From positions 5,795 to 69,794 of the forward strand of contig JBGVNF010000052.1 in assembly GCA_045125245.1 (NCBI GenBank): DNA of 64,000 nt, in the 5' to 3' direction. The stretch is from SVEL01 sp045125245 (GTDB lineage: Bacteria; Bacillota; Clostridia; Lachnospirales; Lachnospiraceae). The stretch's first letter is position 1; each line of letters begins with the position of its first letter. Under the pieces are notes generated by a model. The model searched no databases, was not told the origin of the DNA, and was given only the letters and a program-made list of their open reading frames with translations. Positions 50,681-60,101 of the stretch are shown one piece after another. The position numbers were made by a program, and so were the translations under genes.

Positions 50681-52195
50681 ATGATGATAAAGAAATATTT
50701 TAACCCAAGCGGTTCTATTACGATTTTTTTATCTATTTCCGTATCCATAATTATAAGCCTTATTTTTTACACTCTAGAATCCTGTCATATTGATTCCTTA
50801 ATTGCAAGAAGTGAGGGTATTACATATTTGAGCCTAGACTCTCTATTTGGACAATATTGTTTACCTTTATTTGAGGACTATGGTCTGTTTTGTCTAAATG
50901 AGCAAGGTATGAATTTGGAAAACGAGATAAAAAAATATGCTGACTATAACTGCAGAACACCCGCTTCAATTTTACATAACACATCTAGTTTTCTTAACTT
51001 AACAGTAAAAGATGTAAATATAAAAAAAGTATCTTATATAACTGATAACGATGCTAGTGAATTTGTTAAACAGGTCTGTGATTACGTGAAATATATGGAG
51101 ATTAACTCCTTCGCTAACACACTACGTGATAGCAGCAACAGTGAGCGTCCTGAGGTTTTTACAACAAACAAAGAGGGGACTTTAGAATTAGATTTTGATT
51201 CTATAGATATAACTAAAGCTAATGCTTTAAAAAAATACGATTCAAATTATAATAATCCATCTTCAGAAGATAGCACTGACACAAACAACAGCGACTCTGA
51301 TTCTGGTAAAATACCTTCCGATTTGAAGGATAATGCTTCAGCTTACATTGAACACATCATTAAAAACGGCCTTTTATCCTTCCTTGTTGATAATCCTGAA
51401 AACGTGTCAAGTCTTACTACTGATAAGTCTGTTTTACCATCTGTAACCTGTCAGCTAACAGAAGAAGGTATGGCCGCTAATCTGGGGTACACAAAGGATC
51501 CAACAAAGACAACTATAGAAAAGGCTTACTTTTGTGAATACATCTATAACACTTTTGGTTGCTATCTAGAACCTGAAAAAGATTCATCTTTAAATTATTC
51601 TATGGAGTATATAATTCACGGTTCAAATGAGGATGATACAAATTTTATTAATTGCTGCTCTCACATAATAAACCTTCGACTTGCATGCAATCTTGCTTAT
51701 CTTTTTTCTGATAAAGATAAGTATAATGATGCAAAAAAAGTTGCTAAAGCCTCTAATATATTACCCATTCCTGGTGCTGAGTATCTCACAAGAATAACTA
51801 TTCTTACCATATGGGCAGCTGCCGAAGCTTTACTAGATACAAGAGATTTATTATCTAACAAAAAAGTTCCTTTAATAAAAAGTAATGATACTTGGACCTT
51901 GGAACTTTCTGATCTGACAACTTTTTCAAAAGCTACTATATCAAAAAATAACGGAAAAAATGGATTTACATATAAAAGATATTTAGAGCTACTTTTAGCT
52001 ACAGAAAATAACATATCTTTATACTATAGAACCCTCGATGTTATCCAAATGAATATATGTAATAAATATAATGACGAATTTAGAATATCAAAATGCGTTT
52101 ATTCTATCCAAGCAGATATCTCATATTTATTACCATATTTATTTACGCGAAAAAAAATCACATACAAAAGCACAGGCTCTCATAGGTACCGATGA
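50681..52195 (+). CDS. DUF5702-type membrane-anchored pilus cluster protein
   Basis: The 504-residue protein has an N-terminal helix after a GS-I-T-I-F segment (NPSGSITIFLSISVSIIISL), reminiscent of pilin-like anchors. A large extracytoplasmic region follows, with an Asp/Ser-rich linker near 195-215. The DUF5702 label comes from similar genes in Tad clusters of Clostridia. It may be a minor pilin or assembly factor. The first two codons are both ATG and the ribosome site is weak. Confidence 0.72.
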   Translation: MMIKKYFNPSGSITIFLSISVSIIISLIFYTLESCHIDSLIARSEGITYLSLDSLFGQYCLPLFEDYGLFCLNEQGMNLENEIKKYADYNCRTPASILHNTSSFLNLTVKDVNIKKVSYITDNDASEFVKQVCDYVKYMEINSFANTLRDSSNSERPEVFTTNKEGTLELDFDSIDITKANALKKYDSNYNNPSSEDSTDTNNSDSDSGKIPSDLKDNASAYIEHIIKNGLLSFLVDNPENVSSLTTDKSVLPSVTCQLTEEGMAANLGYTKDPTKTTIEKAYFCEYIYNTFGCYLEPEKDSSLNYSMEYIIHGSNEDDTNFINCCSHIINLRLACNLAYLFSDKDKYNDAKKVAKASNILPIPGAEYLTRITILTIWAAAEALLDTRDLLSNKKVPLIKSNDTWTLELSDLTTFSKATISKNNGKNGFTYKRYLELLLATENNISLYYRTLDVIQMNICNKYNDEFRISKCVYSIQADISYLLPYLFTRKKITYKSTGSHRYR

Positions 52196-52213
52196 CCAAG
52201 GAGGTGTATAAGC

Positions 52214-53230
52214 ATGACCTTTCTGTATAATATAAAAATAAACAGGGCTAATAATTTCGTATTCAATAAAATAAACAAGGCTGGTTCTCTCCCAACTTTT
52301 AGCTCTAAAAATAAGGCTCTATGCCACCATTCATCTCATTTCAATAATTCTAATCATTATTCAGAAAGGCCATACTTATATACCTCTTTAAAAAACAACT
52401 CTAACCTTAGAGGTAGCCTTACTATAGAAGCTGCTGTCGGCTTTCCTATTTTTATAATTGTAATCTATGCAGTTATTTCATTTATATGCGCAATGTATAT
52501 TCAATTAAGCATGCAGATTGCTTTAGAAGAAACTGTCAGAGCTACAAATAAAACCGCATACATAGCAAGTATATATAGCCAGCTTGATAAAGCAGAAAAG
52601 GATTCCTTAGATAATTCATCCCCTTCTATGGGAGAAACATTTGGTACTTCATTACTCTCTGCCAGCTATCTTCACAATTCTTTTATAAATGAAGATAACA
52701 AAAAATTACTTAACTCTCCACTTATAAAAAATGGAGAAAAAGGAATTAGTTTTTTGTCTTCATCAATAGATTTAGATAGTGGTATCGCAGATATAATAAT
52801 TAATTACCAGATAAATTTACCTTTTATTCCTGAAAAATTTTTTCATTTAAATATGACTAACAGATGCTATATACATCTATATACTGGCAAAGAATTGGCA
52901 AAAAAACAAACACCTGTTGATATTTATGTATATTACACATCCTACGGAAAAGTGTTTCACTTTAATAGATATTGCCAGTATCTTTTAAATTACACCGAGG
53001 CTATCAGATATAGCAAACGAGACTTTTTATTAAACTCTTGCATGCAATGTGTAAGTAAAACATCTGATTTATTAACTAAAGAAGACCCCATTATCTATAT
53101 AACAAAATCAAATTACTGCTATCATTTATCATTAAACTGTCCGAGTTTTACTGGCAATATTTTTAGAATAAAACACTCTTCTTTGAAGGAAGATGATAAA
53201 TTCTGCGAAAAATGTTTGGAAGGAAAATAA
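52214..53230 (+). CDS. TadE-like pseudopilin with duplicated Cys/His motif
   Basis: The 338-residue protein has an unusually long, basic N-terminal tail (about 70 residues). The TadE-like anchor LRGSLTIEAAVGFPIFIIVI follows, then an extracytoplasmic domain. The C-terminus carries two related motifs: VYYTSYGKVFHFNRYCQYL with CMQC, and IYITKSNYCYHLSLNCPSF with CEKC. These could bind metal. AAGGAGG precedes the ATG. It is probably a minor pilin processed by the peptidase encoded next. Confidence 0.78.
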   Translation: MTFLYNIKINRANNFVFNKINKAGSLPTFSSKNKALCHHSSHFNNSNHYSERPYLYTSLKNNSNLRGSLTIEAAVGFPIFIIVIYAVISFICAMYIQLSMQIALEETVRATNKTAYIASIYSQLDKAEKDSLDNSSPSMGETFGTSLLSASYLHNSFINEDNKKLLNSPLIKNGEKGISFLSSSIDLDSGIADIIINYQINLPFIPEKFFHLNMTNRCYIHLYTGKELAKKQTPVDIYVYYTSYGKVFHFNRYCQYLLNYTEAIRYSKRDFLLNSCMQCVSKTSDLLTKEDPIIYITKSNYCYHLSLNCPSFTGNIFRIKHSSLKEDDKFCEKCLEGK

Positions 53231-53231
53231 T

Positions 53232-53660
53232 ATGACTTTATCTCACATTATAGTGTGTGTATTTCTTTGCTACTGCACTTACACAGATATCAAAACAAAG
53301 TTAATACCTGCATTGCCTACTGCAATTATTACAGGCTTAATTTCTGTTATTCATATTAATGACGCTATAAACCATACAAACGATTATCTGTATTTTTTAC
53401 TGCCATTTGTCCCTGGACTCATTATGCTTATGCTTTCTTATTTATCAAAAGAGGTCTTAGGTTACGGCGATAGTGCTTTATTTATGCTATGTTCCATATC
53501 CCTTGGTAGCTTAAACGGTTTTTTTATCATTATGATAGCCTTTTTGTATTCTGCATTTTTTTCTATAACGCTCTTATTACGTGGAAAATCTGGCAAGAGT
53601 ATCATACCCTTTGCACCCTTTATTTTGGCTGCATTTAACACATATTTATTATTCTTTTAA
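53232..53660 (+). CDS. tadV: Prepilin peptidase, TadV/CpaA type
   Basis: The 142-residue membrane protein has the two aspartates of the type IV prepilin peptidase family: TDIKTKLIP near residue 18 and the GYGDSALF motif, with about four to five helices. It would process the Flp and TadE-like prepilins. The ATG at 53232 has GGAAGG about 8 nt upstream and is 2 bp after the previous stop. Confidence 0.9.
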   Translation: MTLSHIIVCVFLCYCTYTDIKTKLIPALPTAIITGLISVIHINDAINHTNDYLYFLLPFVPGLIMLMLSYLSKEVLGYGDSALFMLCSISLGSLNGFFIIMIAFLYSAFFSITLLLRGKSGKSIIPFAPFILAAFNTYLLFF

Positions 53661-53672
53661 CAGGAGGTTTGT

Positions 53673-54038
53673 ATGAAAGGAACTCTTACGATAGAAGCAT
53701 CATTTATATATCCGATTATAATAACCTTTATATTTTTATCCATTATGTGTAACTTTTATTTTCATGACAAAGTTTCCTCAAAAGCAAATGCCTATACAAG
53801 CATGATAAAAAGCTATTTCAACGAAGACAAGGAATACGATAAATCCCCTTTTGCAGATTCCTTCAATAATTTCTGTCTTATTAAGGATAGTTATAAATGT
53901 TCTTATAATAAATACACAAAAAAGCTTTGTCTAATGGATAAGTACGGGAATTTTTTTAATGTCCCTTTCTCATCCTATGAAAGATGCGAATATATAAGAC
54001 AATACTACTGCCTTATAAAAAAGAATCAACTAGACTGA
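53673..54038 (+). CDS. Small TadE-like pseudopilin
   Basis: The 121-residue protein begins MKGTLTIEASFIYPIIITFI, the processing site and hydrophobic helix of TadE-like proteins. A polar tail with several cysteines (SYKCSYNKYTKKLC, ERCEYI, YYCLIKK) that might form disulphides follows. AGGAGG precedes the ATG. Confidence 0.78.
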   Translation: MKGTLTIEASFIYPIIITFIFLSIMCNFYFHDKVSSKANAYTSMIKSYFNEDKEYDKSPFADSFNNFCLIKDSYKCSYNKYTKKLCLMDKYGNFFNVPFSSYERCEYIRQYYCLIKKNQLD

Positions 54039-54050
54039 AAGGACTATCTT

Positions 54051-55361
54051 ATGAACATTCAATATAATTTAAGCTATAAAAAATCAATAGGTCAAAATCT
54101 AATGTGTCTTGAACCTTTATTAACTCAATCTTCCTCTAGCGAAAACGATTTTACATATAAGGAAGATTTTAGAATGAAAATAATTAGCAATAATAATATT
54201 AATGGTATTGCTAAAACTCACATTCAATACATAAATAGCAATCCTGTCTTTTGCTATAACATCAGCGGTTTTCAAAGCTTGGCTGTCATACTTGAAAACA
54301 AACCGCTAGATTATAATCTACTTAGCCGATTACTTTATGAAATTTATGATACATTAATTTCTTGTGAAAAATATATGCTAGATATTGATAAATTTATGTT
54401 CGCACCAGAGCTTGTTTACTTAAGTCCAGATTACTCAAATATAGCTTTATGCTATTATCCTTTAAAATATGAAGATATAAATGTTTCTCTTCGCAATCTA
54501 TTTGATTATCTTTTAAAACATATTAACCACCATGACGAAAGATGCGTTTATATTACATATTCTCTTCATAATCATTGCTTAAAGGATTCCTTTTCACCTA
54601 ATATACTTATGTCCTACTTATCCTCAGAGCAATCAAAAGCCTCACCTTCCACACCTACATCCTTGCCAATAGAAAAGGAGCCTGTACCTTCTTTTTCTAC
54701 CACCAACATTTCTCATTATGGACAAAATAATATTAATGCGGATACTCCAGAAAAATCTGTACCAAAAGATTTATTTTTTAGGATAGGCATTCTTGCCTCC
54801 GTGTTCTTTATATCTTTAATCGCTCTTTTGTGTATGTTTATATTTAATATACTAGATTTGGCTATATTTTTATTTTTATTAATAATTTTAATAGGTACAA
54901 GCTGTTTAGGTGGATATAATATTTATAAGAATATGGAAGGTCCAATTACTAGTCTTCTTAACAAGGATAAAACACCTAGTGATATTCCTAGCTTTTATAT
55001 TAATGACATTGAAGATTCGGGAAACACTATTTTACTATCTACTCCAGAAAATAATAATATACATACTCTTATTTATACAGGTGCAGATATGAATTCAAAA
55101 ATAGAACTTACTCATTATCCTTTTACTATAGGAAAAAGTAGTGACTGTGATTTCACCATACAAAATCCTATTATAAGCAGACTTCATGGTCGAATAACCT
55201 GCGGCGTAGACGATTTAAATATTCCAACATATTATATTGAGGATTTAAATTCTACCAATGGCACTTTTCTAAACAACCTATCCATAACTCCTTACCAAAA
55301 ATACCCTATCACCATAGGCGATAATATTTCCTTCGGACATTTGACTTATATATTTAGGTAG
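54051..55361 (+). CDS. DUF6382 and FHA domain protein
   Basis: The 436-residue protein has a cytosolic N-terminal domain (about 1-180) of the DUF6382 type, a Ser/Pro-rich linker and two helices near 245-290. An FHA domain at about 345-430 has the motif residues in HYPFTIGKSSDCDFTIQNPI, ISRLHGRI and LNSTNGTFLNN. FHA domains bind phosphothreonine peptides, so a Ser/Thr kinase may control this pilus system; none is in the window. It ends the pilus operon. Confidence 0.85.
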   Translation: MNIQYNLSYKKSIGQNLMCLEPLLTQSSSSENDFTYKEDFRMKIISNNNINGIAKTHIQYINSNPVFCYNISGFQSLAVILENKPLDYNLLSRLLYEIYDTLISCEKYMLDIDKFMFAPELVYLSPDYSNIALCYYPLKYEDINVSLRNLFDYLLKHINHHDERCVYITYSLHNHCLKDSFSPNILMSYLSSEQSKASPSTPTSLPIEKEPVPSFSTTNISHYGQNNINADTPEKSVPKDLFFRIGILASVFFISLIALLCMFIFNILDLAIFLFLLIILIGTSCLGGYNIYKNMEGPITSLLNKDKTPSDIPSFYINDIEDSGNTILLSTPENNNIHTLIYTGADMNSKIELTHYPFTIGKSSDCDFTIQNPIISRLHGRITCGVDDLNIPTYYIEDLNSTNGTFLNNLSITPYQKYPITIGDNISFGHLTYIFR

Positions 55362-55447
55362 GGTATACTTTATAAATTAAAGTAACTATTTGAATTACAT
55401 TTACTTTATTCAATATAGTTATAAATTTATAAATATAAAGGAGCCCT

Positions 55448-56476
55448 ATGATAGTCAAGAATTTAATTCACGCTTTAAGCGAACACGATTATAAAATTGC
55501 AAAAATAGAAGGTGGCGATTATACCTTCCTTTGCAAAACAAACAATGAAGAAATATCGACCATCGTTATCATAGATGATATAAAATATCCTAAGCTAGCA
55601 GACACAGAACAGTGTGAAGCGATTAATAAGTCCTTCGAAAACACTTTCTTACTGCGCGGATATAAAAAAGTAGAAACATTATTTCTCATACTCACAGATA
55701 AGCCTTATGGTTTTAAGAATTTCTCTGAAGGAAAATTCTTATTCTGGGTAGCAGATTTATACTCTGAACGTCTATTAAGTTTTATGGAAAATGATGTTGC
55801 CTTTGACCATTTAAGAACTGTTATAGAAAAATCTCTTTCTAAACCGGTAAAGAAAAGCTTTACTGTAAAAAACAGAGCTCTTCGAAACTTTCTTTCCCAG
55901 CCATTTGTAACTGTTACCCTTATCATTATTAATATCCTGATTTTTATATATAAGGATATGATTTTAGACTTTATAGATCAGCAAATCTTTCTGGTAAAGT
56001 ATTCAAATATTTCAACAGTTACTTTTAGTGCAAAACAATATTATCGACTATTTACTTGTACTTTTTTACACTCTGATTTTTCTCATTTAGCAAGTAATAT
56101 GATGTCTTTATTTTTTGTAGGATATTACTTAGAACCTATAATGGGTCATATAAAATATATAATTCTTTACCTTTTAAGCGGTATATTTGCTAGTGTTTGC
56201 TCCGTGGTGTATTTTACAGGCGCAGGCGTAACCGCCTTATGCATTGGAGCTTCTGGCGCTGTGTTTGGAGTATTAGGTGCATATGTAACCTTTGCTTTGT
56301 TAGGCAGATTTGAACGCTACCAGCTTTCTATTCCTAGAATACTACTTATGGTAGGCTTAGCGCTATTTGGTGGTATGCAAAATACAAACATAGACAATGC
56401 TGCTCATATCGGTGGAATCATATTTGGAAGTATTCTTGCTTATATATATTGCATAAGCTCAAAAAATAAAATATAA
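55448..56476 (+). CDS. Rhomboid-family intramembrane serine protease
   Basis: The 342-residue protein has a soluble N-terminal domain (about 1-150) and six or more helices. The catalytic Ser is in IGASGAVFGVLGAY near 272 and the catalytic His in AAHIGGIIFG near 320; HSDFSHLASNMMSLFFVGYY carries the usual HLxxNM motif. It cleaves membrane proteins within or near the membrane. AAAGGAG precedes the ATG. The 86-bp gap after the pilus operon suggests separate transcription. Confidence 0.92.
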   Translation: MIVKNLIHALSEHDYKIAKIEGGDYTFLCKTNNEEISTIVIIDDIKYPKLADTEQCEAINKSFENTFLLRGYKKVETLFLILTDKPYGFKNFSEGKFLFWVADLYSERLLSFMENDVAFDHLRTVIEKSLSKPVKKSFTVKNRALRNFLSQPFVTVTLIIINILIFIYKDMILDFIDQQIFLVKYSNISTVTFSAKQYYRLFTCTFLHSDFSHLASNMMSLFFVGYYLEPIMGHIKYIILYLLSGIFASVCSVVYFTGAGVTALCIGASGAVFGVLGAYVTFALLGRFERYQLSIPRILLMVGLALFGGMQNTNIDNAAHIGGIIFGSILAYIYCISSKNKI

Positions 56477-56520
56477 TGATTATAGTGTGACTTATTTATC
56501 ATTATGTGAGGAGAAAAACA

Positions 56521-57510
56521 GTGAATATTAATATTTATTATGGTGGTCGTGGCGTTATCGAAGACCCTACCTTATATGTTTTAGAAAAAATTGAACATGT
56601 ATTTTCTGACCTTCGTATAAATTTTACTCGTTATAATTTATATGATATGAAGAATACAATTACAACACTACCACAGACTCTGAAGGATGCCGACGGCGTT
56701 ATTCTTGCTGTTAGCTTAGAGTGGCTTGGTATCGGTGGATATATGCAGCAGTTCTTAGATGCTTGCTGGTTATATGGCGACAAAGACAAAATAAGTTCTA
56801 CTTATATGTTCCCAGTTGTAGTCTCTACAACATCTGGAGAACAGGAAGCAGCTCTTACATTAAAGAATGCTTGGGAAATTCTTGGTGGTATATGTAGCGC
56901 AGGTATCTGTACTTATGTGGAAGATTATATTGATTTTGAAACTAACAAAGAGTATTTATCGATAATTGAAAAGACTGCTGAAAATGTATACAGAGTTATT
57001 TCTCATAAAACAAAAGGCTTACCTTCAAGTAACAAAACTATCAGAAGAAACCATATTAAAGCTGCTCTCGATCTCACTCCACAAGAAAGTGAACAGTTAT
57101 CAAAATATGTTTCTGACGATATATACGTAAAGCAGCAAAAGGAAGATATTGAGCAATTAGCTAGCTTCTTTAAAGGCAAGCTAAACGCACAAGGTACAGA
57201 TGTAGAAATGGAATTTATCAAACCTTTTACTTCACACTTTACCCCTCAGGAAGGCTTCTCTGCAAGCTACTTATTCGTAATTACAGACAAGAATCGTTCT
57301 CTTTACATTGACGTACAGAACGATTCCCTCACTTGTAAATATGAAAATAGCAATTCTTACGACGTATATGCAAAGCTTTCTCACTCTGTTTTAGATGAAA
57401 TAGTTCACGGAAGAATGACCTTCCAGAAGGCATTTATGACTGGTGATATGAGCGCAAAAGGTAATTTCAAAACACTTCGTATGTTGGATATGCTTTTTGA
57501 CTTCTCATAA
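56521..57510 (+). CDS. Flavodoxin-like/NADPH-dependent FMN reductase domain fused to SCP2 domain
   Basis: The 329-residue protein has an N-terminal alpha/beta fold (about 1-165) with a flavodoxin-like pattern (MNINIYYGGRG, DADGVILAVSLEWLGIGGYM, FPVVVSTTSGE). The C-terminal SCP2-type domain (about 215-329) ends with EIVHGRMTFQKAFMTGDMSA and KGNFKTLRMLDMLF, typical of sterol carrier-like modules that bind lipids. Start GTG at 56521 follows GAGGAG by 7 nt. The fusion is seen in other Clostridia, and its substrate is unknown. Confidence 0.78.
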   Translation: MNINIYYGGRGVIEDPTLYVLEKIEHVFSDLRINFTRYNLYDMKNTITTLPQTLKDADGVILAVSLEWLGIGGYMQQFLDACWLYGDKDKISSTYMFPVVVSTTSGEQEAALTLKNAWEILGGICSAGICTYVEDYIDFETNKEYLSIIEKTAENVYRVISHKTKGLPSSNKTIRRNHIKAALDLTPQESEQLSKYVSDDIYVKQQKEDIEQLASFFKGKLNAQGTDVEMEFIKPFTSHFTPQEGFSASYLFVITDKNRSLYIDVQNDSLTCKYENSNSYDVYAKLSHSVLDEIVHGRMTFQKAFMTGDMSAKGNFKTLRMLDMLFDFS

Positions 57511-57519
57511 AAATCACTG

Positions 57520-58338
57520 TTAAACAACTGGTAAATAGATATGTATGGCAGTACCTGTTCCTAGAGCAGATACTGCTTTTATTTTCCCTTGATGATCTTC
57601 AATAATCTTTTTTACGATAGAAAGCCCTAATCCCGTACCATTCTTCTTTCCATATGTAAACATTGGTTCAAATATCTTACATATATTTTTTTCGCTAATT
57701 CCTTTACCATTATCTATTATCTCAATATGTATCATTTCCATAAAATTATTTTCATCATAATCATTTTTATGAATACTTTCATATGAACCTTCATCCTTTT
57801 CAACGGTAACACTTATACGGATTTCCTTACCCTTTTCTGCATCATTTTCACTAACAGCTTCTATGGCATTTTTTATTACGTTAATAAATACTTGTCTTAA
57901 TTTTACGAAATCTCCAAAAATCTTCTTATCTTCAATGAAATCATGTCTATATATTCCAAACATAATATTTTCATTCCCTTGAATTTTATGAAAAGAGCTG
58001 TCCATCTCTCTCACCACTTCATTAATCTCAATATATTTTTTATCTACAGCCTCTGCATGGTTATATTCACGTAGATTATTGAATAGATTACATATATACG
58101 CATAATCATTTTTTAAATCGTGTAGATCGCACTTTTCACCTACACGCAACATATCTCCCTCAACATAAAATATACTTGCACCTAAGACTGTTAACGCATT
58201 TCCCATTTCATGAGTAAATTTGCGTAGCACCATTTTTAATTCCTTATTTTCTGTTTCAAGCGCATTATAATCAGGTTTTTTTTCATAACCTAGATTATTT
58301 TCAACCACCATACAATTTGAACACTTACTATTAAGCAT
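57520..58338 (-). CDS. Soluble sensor histidine kinase
   Basis: The 272-residue protein has a CSNC cysteine pair at 6-9 and a short coiled coil. The phospho-acceptor region FTHEMGNALTVLGAS (H43) and an HATPase domain follow, with NVIKNAIEAV, DNGKGI, FEPMFTYGKKNGTGLGLSIV and GTGTAIHIYLP. It lacks membrane helices and any sensor domain, so it must receive its signal through a partner or the N-terminal cysteines. No response regulator gene is adjacent. AAAGGAG precedes the ATG. Confidence 0.85.
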   Translation of the reverse strand: MLNSKCSNCMVVENNLGYEKKPDYNALETENKELKMVLRKFTHEMGNALTVLGASIFYVEGDMLRVGEKCDLHDLKNDYAYICNLFNNLREYNHAEAVDKKYIEINEVVREMDSSFHKIQGNENIMFGIYRHDFIEDKKIFGDFVKLRQVFINVIKNAIEAVSENDAEKGKEIRISVTVEKDEGSYESIHKNDYDENNFMEMIHIEIIDNGKGISEKNICKIFEPMFTYGKKNGTGLGLSIVKKIIEDHQGKIKAVSALGTGTAIHIYLPVV

Positions 58339-58488
58339 ACCTATTCACTCCTTTCATTTTATCAATATAAAAAAATTATTTCTACTGTTAAATAATAATT
58401 GTTCGTGATATACTATTCGTAGCACATCTAATGATAACAATAAAGTTAAATCGTGTTACAAATTTCGACAAATAGAGAGGTATTTAGT

Positions 58489-58914
58489 ATGATTGATAAT
58501 AATTGTGTATTTTGTAAAATAATAAGTGGAGAATTTTCATCGTATACATTGTATGAAGATGATGATTTCAAGGTTATCTTTGATATTAATCCTGCAACAT
58601 ACGGTCATGCACTTCTTATTACAAAAAATCATTATAAAAACTTATTTGAATTAGATGATACAGTTGCATCAAAAGCCCTTGTAATCGCAAAAAAAGTTGC
58701 TACAGTCTTAGCAAATGAATTACAGTGTGACGGTTTTAATCTTTTACAGAATAACGAAGAGATAGCTGGACAGACAATATTCCATTTTCATATTCACTTA
58801 ATTCCTAGATACAAGAATGATAACGTATCACTAGTTCCTGCAACTATGAAAATAGACGAAGCTAAAGCTACAGAGCTTTCAGAAAAAATTAATAAATTAA
58901 CAAAAAATATTTAA
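58489..58914 (+). CDS. HIT family nucleotide-binding protein
   Basis: The 141-residue protein begins MIDNNCVFCKIISGE with the CxxC typical of Hint-type HIT proteins and carries the histidine triad FHFHIHLIPR. Such enzymes hydrolyse adenosine phosphoramidates and related nucleotides in the cytosol. The ATG at 58489 follows AGAGAGG; an upstream in-frame ATG is not preceded by a ribosome site. Confidence 0.93.
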   Translation: MIDNNCVFCKIISGEFSSYTLYEDDDFKVIFDINPATYGHALLITKNHYKNLFELDDTVASKALVIAKKVATVLANELQCDGFNLLQNNEEIAGQTIFHFHIHLIPRYKNDNVSLVPATMKIDEAKATELSEKINKLTKNI

Positions 58915-58947
58915 TCCTAATATAAATTAATAATTTCGAGGTGTCTT

Positions 58948-60018
58948 ATGAAAAAAATATTATTAACTGGAGGAGGAACTGCAGGTCATGTTACTCCAAA
59001 TATTGCGCTTATTCCTTCTTTAAAAAAGCTTAATTACGAGATTAAATACATAGGCTCCTATGACGGCATAGAGAAAAAACTTATAGAAGAATTAGATATT
59101 CCATATAAAGGTATATCATCAGGAAAATTCAGAAGATATATGTCCTTAAAAAATTTCTCTGATCCTTTCAGAGTTTTAAAGGGTTATCGTGAGGCAAAGA
59201 AATTTGTAAAGGAATATAAGCCAGATGTCCTTTTTTCAAAAGGCGGTTTCGTAAGTGTCCCTGTTGTTTTTGCCTGCAAAAAATATAAGGTTCCAATTAT
59301 TATTCACGAATCAGATATGACACCAGGCCTTGCTAACAAACTTTCCATCCCTTACGCAAAAACTGTATGTCATAACTTCCCAGAAACAAAGAATTATCTT
59401 CCTGAAGGCAAGTCCCTTTTAACGGGCTCACCAATTCGTGCAGAATTATTAAGCGGTGATAAAGAAGCTGGTCTTAAATTCTGTGGATTTGATAATTCAA
59501 AGCCAGTTATCATGGTAACAGGTGGAAGTCTTGGAGCTATAGCTTTAAACAAAGCTGTTAGAGATGCTCTTCCTGAGTTATTAAAAGATTTCCAGATTGT
59601 ACACTTATGCGGAAAAGGTAAAATAGATGAATCTTTAAAGAACACTCCATCATATATTCAGTTTGATTATATTAAAGATGAGATGAAAGATTTATTTGCA
59701 ATGGCGGATATTATTATCTCTCGTGCAGGTGCTAATGCTATCTGCGAAATTCAGGCATTATGCAAACCAAATATCTTAGTTCCACTTCCTGCTTCCGCAA
59801 GCCGTGGTGATCAGATTTTAAATGCAAAGTCATTTAAGAAACAGGGCTTTAGCGAGGTTCTTGATGAAGAAACTCTCACTACAGATTTACTTATTTCAAC
59901 AGTTAGAAATATGTATGCTTATAAAAATAAATATATAGATGCTATGAAATCTTCAAATATGACAGACGCTGTAGCAACTATAATAAATTTAATTGAAAGC
60001 ACTGTTAATAATGCTTAA
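58948..60018 (+). CDS. murG: UDP-GlcNAc:undecaprenyl-PP-MurNAc-pentapeptide GlcNAc transferase
   Basis: The 356-residue peripheral membrane enzyme makes lipid II for peptidoglycan. It has the glycine-rich GGGTAGHVTPNIAL near 7-20, SKGGFVSVPVVFA, HESDMTPGLANKL, VTGGSLGAIALN, and SRAGANAICEIQALCKP for the UDP-sugar. Length matches MurG. GAGG precedes the ATG. It stands alone here, not in a dcw cluster, and may be one of several paralogues. Confidence 0.95.
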   Translation: MKKILLTGGGTAGHVTPNIALIPSLKKLNYEIKYIGSYDGIEKKLIEELDIPYKGISSGKFRRYMSLKNFSDPFRVLKGYREAKKFVKEYKPDVLFSKGGFVSVPVVFACKKYKVPIIIHESDMTPGLANKLSIPYAKTVCHNFPETKNYLPEGKSLLTGSPIRAELLSGDKEAGLKFCGFDNSKPVIMVTGGSLGAIALNKAVRDALPELLKDFQIVHLCGKGKIDESLKNTPSYIQFDYIKDEMKDLFAMADIIISRAGANAICEIQALCKPNILVPLPASASRGDQILNAKSFKKQGFSEVLDEETLTTDLLISTVRNMYAYKNKYIDAMKSSNMTDAVATIINLIESTVNNA

Positions 60019-60030
60019 AGAACTTAATAC

Positions 60031-60065
60031 AAAAAAACGAATCAATTTTTTGATTCGTTTTTTTT
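60031..60065. terminator. Bidirectional terminator between murG and the HD-GYP gene
   Basis: AAAAAAACGAATCA (60031-60044) pairs with TGATTCGTTTTTTT (60051-60064), with a 6-nt loop and T-runs in both directions. Confidence 0.93.
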
Positions 60066-60101
60066 ATATTATTATAACACATTATTATATAATACTATTT
60101 C

